From positions 248,001 to 312,000 of the forward strand of contig NZ_RFFK01000006.1 in the NCBI RefSeq assembly GCF_003696305.1: a stretch of 64,000 bases of DNA. The letters run 5' to 3'. A model generated the notes under the pieces. It made no database searches. It was given only the letters and a program-made list of their open reading frames with translations, and had not been told where the DNA came from. Origin of the DNA: Pseudomonas sp. AOB-7. Lineage in GTDB: Bacteria > Pseudomonadota > Gammaproteobacteria > Pseudomonadales > Pseudomonadaceae. This document shows positions 20,168-27,189 of this stretch, in pieces (the first letter of the stretch is position 1; every line of letters begins with the position of its first letter). Position numbers and translations under genes: made by a program.

Positions 20168-20803
20168 ATGGTCAGACGAACCAAAGAAGAAGCCGAGGCG
20201 ACGCGGGTGCAGATACTCGATGCCGCCGAACGGGTGTTCCACGCCCAGGGCGTTTCGCGCGCCTCGTTGGCGGAAGTGGCCAAGGCCGCCGGGGTCAGCC
20301 GCGGCGCCATCTACTGGCATTTCGACAACAAGTTGGACCTGTTCCAGGCCATGCTCGAACGCCTGCGTCTGCCGCTGGAAGAACTGGCCCGGGCCAGCGA
20401 GAGCGAGGACGAGCCGGACCCGCTGGGCTGCATGCGCGAACTGCTGGTCAAGGCCCTTACCCGTCTGGCGCAGGACGCGCAGAGCCGGCGCATCCACGAC
20501 ATCCTGCGTTACAAGTGCGAGTACACCGGCGAGCTGGTCGGCCTGCGCGAACGCCTGCAGGCGCTCAGCGCCGAGTGCGACCAGCGCATCGCCAGGGCCC
20601 TGGGCAATGCGGTGAGTCGCGGCCAGTTGCCGGCGCAGCTGGATTGCCGACGCGCGGCGGTGTGCCTGCACGCCTACATGGAAGGGGTGGAAGCCAACTG
20701 GCTGCTGGTGCCCGATTTCGACCTGGCCGCGCAGGCGCCGGCGCTGGTGGACGCAGTGCTGGACATGCTGCGCAGCAGCCCGGCATTGCGTAGCCCGGTC
20801 TAG
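20168..20803 (+). CDS. ttgR: TtgR/EmhR-type TetR repressor of the ttgABC pump
   Basis: A 211-residue TetR repressor. The N-terminus MVRRTKEEAEATR, the HTH AKAAGVSRGAIYWHFDNK, the segment ARASESEDEPDPLGCMREL and the ending DMLRSSPALR match P. putida TtgR as recalled, along its length. TtgR binds flavonoids, chloramphenicol and similar ligands and then leaves its operator. It is divergent from ttgA with the operator in between, so it probably controls both its own gene and the pump operon. Confidence 0.93.
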   Translation: MVRRTKEEAEATRVQILDAAERVFHAQGVSRASLAEVAKAAGVSRGAIYWHFDNKLDLFQAMLERLRLPLEELARASESEDEPDPLGCMRELLVKALTRLAQDAQSRRIHDILRYKCEYTGELVGLRERLQALSAECDQRIARALGNAVSRGQLPAQLDCRRAAVCLHAYMEGVEANWLLVPDFDLAAQAPALVDAVLDMLRSSPALRSPV

Positions 20804-20809
20804 GCTGCT

Positions 20810-20989
20810 TCAGCTCGCCTGGCTGTGCTGCCGCCAGGGCAGGGCGTGCGGCGCGCGCAGGCGCGCCTCGAGGGTGGCGACGAACTGGCGGGCCTCGCCT
20901 TCGCTGCGAAAGCTCACGCTGTGTTGATCCAGACGTACCTGCCAGAGGGTCTGGCCGGCCTTGTTCAGCGGCTGAATGAGGATGTTCAT
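20810..20989 (-). CDS. Small hypothetical protein (59 aa)
   Basis: Starting at the ATG at 20989 (an open frame continues upstream to 21070), it encodes 59 residues: MNILIQPLNKAGQTLWQVRLD, then SFRSEGEARQFVATLEARLRA. The pattern (beta strands, then an amphipathic helix) looks like a compact alpha/beta fold, but I do not recognise the family. No TM segment or signal peptide is visible. It lies convergent with ttgR (6-bp gap) and downstream of the PAS protein on the same strand, with which it may be co-transcribed. Codon use resembles neighbouring genes, supporting a real gene. Confidence 0.6.
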   Translation of the reverse strand: MNILIQPLNKAGQTLWQVRLDQHSVSFRSEGEARQFVATLEARLRAPHALPWRQHSQAS

Positions 20990-21020
20990 GCTGCGCCACC
21001 TCTTGGGGGGAGCAGCAATC

Positions 21021-22388
21021 TTAGTCTGCCGGCGTGGCAGTTTCCTGACCTGGATCAAGCAGCCGACCATCGGCGCGCAGGCTGCCGTGCAGGCCGTGGC
21101 GCGGTTCGCTGCCGGTGGCCAGGCGCAGGCTCACCGGCAGCGGTTCGGCGCCGGCGCGCAGCAGCAGGGCCGGGCCCTGCCAGTGGCTGCGGTGGCCCGT
21201 GAGCAGGGCGGCGATGGTCGCCTGCAGCGGCTCGCCCGCGGGATCCCGCAGGTAGTCGCCCAGCGGCAGGCCCAGGCAGCTGTGGCCGGGGCGCCCGCTC
21301 AAGCGATCCCAGGCCGGGTTGAGGAAGGTCAGGCGGCCCTGGCTGTCGGTCAGGCACACGGCATCGTCGATCTCCTGCACCAGCTCGCGGTAGCGCAGCT
21401 CGGACACCTGCAGCTCGTCGCGGGCACGGCGCTGCTCGGTGAGGTCGATGTCGATGCAGTACATCTCCGCCTGGCCGCGGCTGTTGCGCAGCATCACGTG
21501 GCTGGAGAACACCCAGACCAGGCTGCCGTCCTGGCGCTGCAGCTGGATCTCGGCGGCGGGAATCACCGGTCCGCCCAGGTGCCAGGCCTGGATCGCCGCC
21601 ACCACCTGACGGCGTTCGGCCTCCGGCACTATCAGTTCCTCCAGGCGCCGGCCGAGGGCGTCCTGCAGGCGGTAGCCGTACAGCTGCTCGCTGGCCGGGT
21701 TCCAGAAGATCACCCGGCGCTCGCGGTCGTAGCCCTGCACGGCGATGCGCGGGGTCTGCTCGAACAGCTGGCGAAAGCGCTGCTCGCTCTCGCGCAGGGC
21801 CTGCTCGTCGCGCTTCTGCGCGCTGATGTTCTGCAGGGTGCCGAGGGCATGGCCGGGGCGATCCGCCTCGCCGTGCAGCTGCAGCCAGTATTCGCCGTTG
21901 TCGCGCGACTGGCGCAGGCGCAGGCTGAGGTGCAGGGCCTGTCCCTCCTGCAGCAGCGCCAGCAGGGCGCGGCGCGCCGCCGGGCGGTCGCCGGGATGGA
22001 TCAGGGCGAGCAACTGGTCGAGATGGCGCGGCGCCTGGGCCTCGCTCTGGCCGAGCAGCTCCAGGGCTTCCTCGCCCCAGCTGAACTGGCCGTCGTAGTC
22101 CCAGCTGCCGAGGGCGGCGTTGCGCTGCGCCTGCTGCAGCATGCGCGTGCGCAACTGCAGGGCGTCGTAGAGCCGCGATTGCCGGGCCAGGGCGTAGCGG
22201 GTCAGGGCGTACACCAGCAGGCTGCTGAACGCCACGAACAGCAGGCCCTTGGCGGTCTGCCAGACGGCCTGCAGGCCGGGGTCGGCGACCAGGGCCTGCA
22301 GCGCGCCGTCGCTGAAGACGATCCACAGCACGCCGAAGGCGCAGTAGATGGCGGTCAGATACAGGGGGTGGGCCAGTTTGCGACGCAT
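21021..22388 (-). CDS. Membrane-anchored multi-PAS sensor protein without an output domain
   Basis: 455 residues. Two N-terminal TM segments (about 9-30 and 46-65; YLTAIYCAFGVLWIVFSDGAL is typical of pseudomonad PAS-GGDEF sensors) are followed by three PAS domains: about 85-200 (SWDYDGQFSWGEEALELLG), 205-330 (RRVIFWNPASEQLYGYRLQDALG) and 335-440 (GRLTFLNPAWDRLSGRPG). The protein then ends with RADGRLLDPGQETATPAD. No kinase, GGDEF, EAL or MCP domain follows. Either it works through protein contacts or the gene lost its C-terminal output module. A hairpin lies just upstream of the start. Confidence 0.8.
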   Translation of the reverse strand: MRRKLAHPLYLTAIYCAFGVLWIVFSDGALQALVADPGLQAVWQTAKGLLFVAFSSLLVYALTRYALARQSRLYDALQLRTRMLQQAQRNAALGSWDYDGQFSWGEEALELLGQSEAQAPRHLDQLLALIHPGDRPAARRALLALLQEGQALHLSLRLRQSRDNGEYWLQLHGEADRPGHALGTLQNISAQKRDEQALRESEQRFRQLFEQTPRIAVQGYDRERRVIFWNPASEQLYGYRLQDALGRRLEELIVPEAERRQVVAAIQAWHLGGPVIPAAEIQLQRQDGSLVWVFSSHVMLRNSRGQAEMYCIDIDLTEQRRARDELQVSELRYRELVQEIDDAVCLTDSQGRLTFLNPAWDRLSGRPGHSCLGLPLGDYLRDPAGEPLQATIAALLTGHRSHWQGPALLLRAGAEPLPVSLRLATGSEPRHGLHGSLRADGRLLDPGQETATPAD

Positions 22389-22401
22389 GACAAGACTCGC
22401 A

Positions 22402-22425
22402 CTGAGGCGCCAGCGGGCGCCTCAG
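22402..22425 (-). terminator. Hairpin between the dehydrogenase and PAS genes
   Basis: A perfect 10-bp stem (CTGAGGCGCC / GGCGCCTCAG) with a 4-nt loop lies between the stop of the dehydrogenase and the start of the PAS gene, both on the minus strand. There is no T-run after it, so it may be a weak terminator or a leader structure. Confidence 0.45.
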
Positions 22426-22465
22426 CAAGTCTAGCTGGCCTATCGCGAGTGGTGGCGAGAGGCTA

Positions 22466-23482
22466 TCAAAAGCCTTCGAGGACGATCTTGCCCCGCGCCT
22501 GGCCGCTTTCCAGCAGGGCGTGGGCGCGGCGCAGATTGGCCGCGTCGATGCGGCCGAAGTGCTCGCCCAGGGTGGTCTTCAGCACGCCGCTGTCCACCAG
22601 CGCGGAGACCCGCTGCAGCAGACGGTGCTGCTCGATCATGTCCTCGGTCTGGAACAGCGAGCGGGTGAACATCAGCTCCCAGTGCAGCGACAGGCTCTTG
22701 CGCTTGAGCAGCATCACGTCCAGCGGCTGCAGCGGGTCGTCGATCAGCGCCAGGCGGCCCTGCGGCGCCAGCGCCTCGACCAGCTGCGCGAAGTGCTGGT
22801 CGGTCTGCGTCAGGCTGGCGACGTGGCTGACCTGGCCGAGGCCGAGGCGCGCCAGTTCCGCGGCCAGCGGCTGGCTGTGGTCGAGCACCTGGTGGGCGCC
22901 CAGTTCGCGCACCCAGGCTTGGGTCTGCGGCCGCGAGGCGGTGGCGATCACCTGCAGTTCGGTGAGCTGGCGCGCCAGCTGCACCAGGATCGAGCCGACC
23001 CCGCCGGCGGCGCCGACGATCAGCAGGCTTTGGCCCTGGCTGGCCTGGCCTTCGCCGACCTGCAGGCGCTCGAACAGCAGTTCCCAGGCGGTGATGGCGG
23101 TCAGCGGCAGGGCGGCGGCCTCGGCGAACGACAGGCTGGCGGGCATGTGGCCGACGATGCGCTCGTCGACCAGGTGCAGCTCGCTGTTGGCCCCGGCGCG
23201 GTCGATGGCGCCGGCGTAGAACACCCGATCGCCAGGCTGGAACAGGCTCACCTCGCTGCCCACCGCCTGCACCACGCCGGCGGCGTCCCAGCCCAGTACC
23301 TTGGCCGCGCCGTGTTCCGGGGCGACGTTGCGGCGGATCTTGGTGTCCACCGGGTTGACCGAGATGGCCTGCACCGCCACCAGCAGGTCGCGCGGGCCGG
23401 GGGTGGGGGCGGGCAGTTCGACATCCTGCAGGGCGTCGGGATGTTCGGCAGGCAGGGACTGGTAATAGGCGACGGCTTTCAT
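22466..23482 (-). CDS. Zinc-type alcohol dehydrogenase family / quinone oxidoreductase-like protein
   Basis: A 338-residue MDR-superfamily oxidoreductase starting MKAVAYYQSLP; an alternative start 11 codons upstream (23515) exists. The GroES-like N-domain (SVNPVDTKIRR, VLGWDAAGVVQAVGSEV) and Rossmann nucleotide-binding domain (LLIVGAAGGVGSILVQLARQL) are clear. The catalytic Cys ligands of true alcohol dehydrogenases are absent, as in NADPH:quinone reductases. It is divergent from a LysR regulator with about 100 bp between, suggesting that regulator controls it. Substrate unknown. Confidence 0.88.
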   Translation of the reverse strand: MKAVAYYQSLPAEHPDALQDVELPAPTPGPRDLLVAVQAISVNPVDTKIRRNVAPEHGAAKVLGWDAAGVVQAVGSEVSLFQPGDRVFYAGAIDRAGANSELHLVDERIVGHMPASLSFAEAAALPLTAITAWELLFERLQVGEGQASQGQSLLIVGAAGGVGSILVQLARQLTELQVIATASRPQTQAWVRELGAHQVLDHSQPLAAELARLGLGQVSHVASLTQTDQHFAQLVEALAPQGRLALIDDPLQPLDVMLLKRKSLSLHWELMFTRSLFQTEDMIEQHRLLQRVSALVDSGVLKTTLGEHFGRIDAANLRRAHALLESGQARGKIVLEGF

Positions 23483-23584
23483 CGGGGCGAGCTCGGCGGG
23501 AGAGGGTGTCGCCATGCTCGGCTATTTCACAAAGGCGAAAAAGCGCGTAGGAATAGAGTCTCTTTCATTATTTTTTTGAAAATC

Positions 23585-24502
23585 ATGCTGCGTTTCGACG
23601 ACCTGCAACTCTTCGTCCGCACTGCCGAGACCGGCAGCCTGTCCGCCGCCGCGCGCCTGCTGGAGGTGTCGCCGGCTGTGGCCAGCGCCGCGCTCAAGCG
23701 CCTGGAGCAGCAACTGCAGGTGCGTCTGCTGGCCCGTTCCACCCGCAGCCTGCGCCTGACCCCGGAAGGCGATCTGTTTCTCGGCCATGCGCGCCTGGCC
23801 CTGCACAGCCTGGAGGACGGTCGCCGGCAGCTGGCCGGCAGCAAGGCCGAGATCGGCGGCGTGCTGCAGCTGTCGGTGCCCTCGGATTTCGGCCGCAACA
23901 CCCTGCTGCCCTGGCTCGACGCGTTCCAGCGCGAGCATCCGCAGCTGCACCTGCGCCTGCTGCTGGGCGACCGCGTCGTCGACCTGTTCCGCGAGCCGGT
24001 GGACATTGCCCTGCGCTACGGCGCGCCGGAAGACTCCAGCCTGGTGGCGCTGCCGCTGGCGGCGGACAACCGCCGCGTGCTGTGCGCCGCACCGGCCTAC
24101 CTGGCGCGGCATGGCGCGCCGCAGACGCCGGAGGCGCTGGCCGAGCACAACTGTCTGCTCTATATGCTCGGCGGGCGGGTGCACGAGCGCTGGCGCTTTC
24201 ACAGTGGCAAGCGCGAAATCGCCCTGACGGTCGCCGGCGACCGGGTCAGCGACGATGCCGACGTGGTGCGCCGCTGGGCGGTGGCGGGGCAGGGGCTGGT
24301 GTACAAGTCCTGGCTGGATGTCGCCGGCGACGTGCGCGCCGGGCGGCTGCAGCTGCTGTTGCCGCAGTGGCGCGGCGAGCCGACCCCGCTCAACCTGGTC
24401 TGCGCCCACCGCGCGCAGCTGAGCCGGCCGGTGCACCTGCTGCGCGAGTTCGTCCAGGCGCGCTGCGCCGAGCTGCTGGCGCATGCCCCCTGGCGCGGCT
24501 AG
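23585..24502 (+). CDS. LysR-family transcriptional regulator
   Basis: 305 residues from the ATG at 23585. The N-terminal winged HTH is standard (FDDLQLFVRTAETGSLSAAARLLEVSPAVASAALKRLEQQL), followed by the effector-binding domain (from about residue 90; GVLQLSVPSDFGRNTLLPWL). It resembles the DmlR/YafC-like LysR regulators that lie next to dehydrogenases. The shared upstream region holds TTTC-N8-GAAA (23525-23540) and TTTC-N11-GAAA (23563-23581) inverted motifs that could be binding sites. Target: probably the divergent oxidoreductase. Confidence 0.9.
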   Translation: MLRFDDLQLFVRTAETGSLSAAARLLEVSPAVASAALKRLEQQLQVRLLARSTRSLRLTPEGDLFLGHARLALHSLEDGRRQLAGSKAEIGGVLQLSVPSDFGRNTLLPWLDAFQREHPQLHLRLLLGDRVVDLFREPVDIALRYGAPEDSSLVALPLAADNRRVLCAAPAYLARHGAPQTPEALAEHNCLLYMLGGRVHERWRFHSGKREIALTVAGDRVSDDADVVRRWAVAGQGLVYKSWLDVAGDVRAGRLQLLLPQWRGEPTPLNLVCAHRAQLSRPVHLLREFVQARCAELLAHAPWRG

Positions 24503-24569
24503 GCTTGCACTCGGCTGCGGCAATCCACCGCAGTGTCGCGCCGCCATCGCCTGTTTAGAGTCGCGCCCC

Positions 24570-24956
24570 ATGAAACTGGCCCGCAAACACCGCTCGCTGA
24601 CCGCCTGGCTGCTGTACTTCAGCATCCTGTTCGGCGCGTTCGTCTGCGCCATCAGCCACGGCCAGATGGCCGGCCTGCAGCTCAGCGGGCTGGATGGCCA
24701 GTACTGCTCCTTCGAGGGCAACTTCGGCGCCGGCGCCGATCTCGACGGCTCCGGCGTGGTCGCGCCCAATCCGGCCACCGGCTCCGGTTGCGCCCTGAGC
24801 AGCAGCTTCAGCGCCATCATCCTCGCCGCCTTCTTCGGCCTGCTCGGCCTGCTGCCGGTCAGTCGCGCGCTGCCCGGCGTCAGCCTCGCGGTCCGCCGCC
24901 CGCTCCGCTACCTCTGGCCCTCGGCCAACCCCCGCGCTTCTCCGTTGTTCGCCTGA
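24570..24956 (+). CDS. DUF2946-family membrane protein
   Basis: A 128-residue protein from the ATG at 24570 (MKLARKHRSLTAWLLYFSILFGAF). It has two TM segments (about 12-30 and 84-102), with the HGQMAGLQLSGLDGQYCS segment and a second Cys (GSGCALSS) in the loop between, and the C-terminal RYLWPSANPRASP tail typical of DUF2946 proteins in pseudomonads. Genes of this family often sit beside copper or TonB-receptor genes. Here it is followed by PepSY and PCu(A)C genes on the same strand, suggesting one operon for copper handling. Molecular function unknown. Confidence 0.8.
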   Translation: MKLARKHRSLTAWLLYFSILFGAFVCAISHGQMAGLQLSGLDGQYCSFEGNFGAGADLDGSGVVAPNPATGSGCALSSSFSAIILAAFFGLLGLLPVSRALPGVSLAVRRPLRYLWPSANPRASPLFA

Positions 24957-25035
24957 TCAGCCTGCCCCTGGCGGGGCATTCCCCACCATGCGAATAGTGC
25001 GTCGCGCGGCATGCGCGCGACGCTGGAGAACTCCC

Positions 25036-26439
25036 ATGTCGTCACTCCCCGATGCCGTTGCAGGGGCTCGCGTGCGCGCGCAGCCCGCTTTCTACAACCT
25101 GGCCTGGCGTTGGCATTTCTATGCCGGGCTGTTCGTCATCCCCTTTATGGTCATGCTGTCGATCACCGGCATGATCTACCTGTTCAAGCCGCAGCTGGAC
25201 CAGTGGCTGTACGCCGATCTGCTGCAGGTGCCGGCGGGCGAACGGCCCCTGGATGCCGACCGCCAGCTGGCCATCGTCCGCGCAGCCTATCCGCAGGCAG
25301 CGGTGAGCAAGTACCTGCCGCCGGTGGCGGAGGACCGCAGCGCGCAGTTCGTGATCGGCCAGGACGGACAGGAGCTCAATCTGTTCCTCGACCCCTACCG
25401 CGGCACGCTGCTCGGCGTGCAGGACGCCACCTGGAACCTGCAGGCGGTGGTGCGCAAGCTGCACGGCGATCTGCTGCTCGGCACCGTCGGCGACCGCCTG
25501 ATCGAGCTGGCCGCCGGCTGGGGCGTGGTGCTGGTGGTCTCCGGCCTGTACCTCTGGTGGCCGCGCGGCAGCGGCGGCGCCGGCGTGCTGTGGCCGCGCC
25601 TGGGCGCCCGCGGGCGTCTGCTGTGGCGCGACCTGCACGGGGTCACCGGGTTCTGGGGCAGCCTGTTGCTGCTGTTGATGCTGCTCACCGGGATGACCTG
25701 GACCGGCTTCTGGGGCGCGCAGTTCGCCGGCACCTGGAACCACTTCCCCGCGGCGATGTGGGACGCGGTGCCGAAGTCCGGGCAGCTCACCGGCAGCCTC
25801 AACGACAGCCGCCAGCAGACCGTGGCCTGGGCGGTGGAAGTGACGCCGCTGCCGGCCTCCGACCCGCATGCCGGGCACCATGGCCAGCGTCCCGCCGGCG
25901 CGGCCGCGGCGCCGCAGATCGGCCTGCAGCAGGTGGTCGACACCGCCGCGGCGCAGGGCGTGCAGCCGGGTTACAGCATCAGCTTCCCGCGCGGCGCCGA
26001 AGGCGTCTACACCGTCGCCCTGTTCGCCGACGACCCGCGCCACGACGCCACCCTTCACCTGGATCAGTACAGCGGCGCGCTGCTCGCCGATGTGCGCTGG
26101 CGCGACTACGGCCTGGTGGCCAGAACGGTGGAGAGCGGGGTGAAGCTGCACGAGGGCAAGATGTTCGGCCTGGCCAACCAGCTGCTGATGGCGCTGGTCT
26201 GCCTGCTGATCCTGTTCGGCGCGGTCAGCGGCCTGCTGCTCTGGTGGCAGCGCCGCCCGGCCGGTCGCCTTGGCGTGCCGCCGCTGCGTCACGACCTGCC
26301 GCGCTGGAAGCTCGGGGTGGCGATCATGCTGGCGCTCGGCCTGGTCTTCCCGCTGGTCGGCGCCTCGCTGCTGCTGATCTGGCTGCTGGATCGCCTGCTG
26401 GCGCGGTTGCCGGCCTGGCGCCGGCTGGCCAGCGACTGA
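25036..26439 (+). CDS. PepSY-associated TM domain protein (PiuB-like)
   Basis: A 467-residue inner-membrane protein; ATG 25036 has GGAG upstream. The start FYNLAWRWHFYAGLFVIPFMVMLSITGMIYLFKPQ is the PepSY_TM signature. Further TM segments lie near 165-185 (WGVVLVVSGLYLWWPR), 210-235, 380-400 and 435-455, with periplasmic PepSY loops between. A His-rich loop (DPHAGHHGQRP, about 276-286) could bind metal. Relatives are annotated as iron-regulated or reductase-like membrane proteins. Between DUF2946 and a PCu(A)C copper chaperone, a copper role is more likely here; no Fur box was seen upstream. Confidence 0.85.
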   Translation: MSSLPDAVAGARVRAQPAFYNLAWRWHFYAGLFVIPFMVMLSITGMIYLFKPQLDQWLYADLLQVPAGERPLDADRQLAIVRAAYPQAAVSKYLPPVAEDRSAQFVIGQDGQELNLFLDPYRGTLLGVQDATWNLQAVVRKLHGDLLLGTVGDRLIELAAGWGVVLVVSGLYLWWPRGSGGAGVLWPRLGARGRLLWRDLHGVTGFWGSLLLLLMLLTGMTWTGFWGAQFAGTWNHFPAAMWDAVPKSGQLTGSLNDSRQQTVAWAVEVTPLPASDPHAGHHGQRPAGAAAAPQIGLQQVVDTAAAQGVQPGYSISFPRGAEGVYTVALFADDPRHDATLHLDQYSGALLADVRWRDYGLVARTVESGVKLHEGKMFGLANQLLMALVCLLILFGAVSGLLLWWQRRPAGRLGVPPLRHDLPRWKLGVAIMLALGLVFPLVGASLLLIWLLDRLLARLPAWRRLASD

Positions 26440-26528
26440 CGCGCCACCTTTATCGCGGCGCCCCGGCCCTGGCCGGCGTCGCCGGATTCATTCAGGCTAC
26501 GGCCGACTATCGCAACTGGAGGAACACC

Positions 26529-27008
26529 ATGCTGCCGAACAAATTCCTGCTGCTGGGCGCGCTGCTCGGCGCCAGCCTGCTGGCCCAGGCCCACGACTAC
26601 CAGGCCGGCGACCTGCATATCGACCACCCCTGGTCGCGCGCCATGCCGCCGGTGGCGCCGACCGCCGCCGCCTACTTCGTGGTGCACAACCGGGGCCGCG
26701 AGGCCGATCGCCTGCTCGCCGTCAGCACCCCGGTGGCCGGCAAGGCCGAGCTGCACGAGCATGTGCACGAAGGCGAGGTGATGAGGATGCAGCAGGTGCA
26801 GGACGTGACCATCCCCGCCGGCGGCGAGGTGCAGTTCGCGCCCATGGGCTACCACGTGATGCTGTTCGAGCTGAAGCAGCAGGCCAAGGACGGCGAACGC
26901 TTCCCGCTGACCCTGACCTTTGAGAAGGCCGGCCAGGTCGAGGTCGAGGTGGCGGTGCAGCAAGAGGCGCCGGTTGCCGAGGCCGCCCATGAGCATCACC
27001 AGCACTGA
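26529..27008 (+). CDS. Periplasmic copper chaperone PCu(A)C
   Basis: 159 residues with a signal peptide (cut after LLAQA-HDYQ). The Cu(I)-binding pattern of the family is present: His and Met in HEHVHEGEVMRM and the later MGYHVMLF (H-x-M). It ends in a His-rich tail AAHEHHQH that may add metal affinity. PCu(A)C proteins deliver Cu(I) to the CuA site of cytochrome c oxidase or store periplasmic copper. It is the last gene of the DUF2946-PepSY-PCu(A)C set. A dispersed palindromic repeat lies 43 bp downstream. Confidence 0.92.
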   Translation: MLPNKFLLLGALLGASLLAQAHDYQAGDLHIDHPWSRAMPPVAPTAAAYFVVHNRGREADRLLAVSTPVAGKAELHEHVHEGEVMRMQQVQDVTIPAGGEVQFAPMGYHVMLFELKQQAKDGERFPLTLTFEKAGQVEVEVAVQQEAPVAEAAHEHHQH

Positions 27009-27051
27009 GGCGAACGCAGTGGCAGTGCCCGGCTGACGCACGCGGCCAGCA

Positions 27052-27189
27052 GGCCGTTGAAAAACGTAGGCGAGGCAGCCAGTGCAAGGCAAAAACAGGC
27101 GAAAAAGCGGAGTTTACGAGCTGTAAATGAGCATTTTGAGCCTGTTTTTAACGCAGCAATGGCAACGTAGGTAGTTTTTCCACCGCCTG
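27052..27189 (+). repeat. MITE/REP-like palindromic dispersed repeat, copy 1
   Basis: About 137 bp, sharing most of its sequence with an inverted copy at 37732-37868. The ends carry imperfect terminal inverted repeats built on TGAAAAAC/GTTTTTC. Inside is a perfect 10-bp stem (27091-27100 with 27140-27149) around a further TTTAC/GTAAA hairpin. Stem changes between the copies are compensatory. It fills the gap between convergent pcuC-like and chemoreceptor genes and abuts the chemoreceptor stop codon. Confidence 0.85.

Noticed and set aside
24503..25035. Fur box expected upstream of the PepSY (PiuB-like) gene
   Set aside because: No GATAAT-type 19-bp repeat was found, so iron regulation was not claimed.
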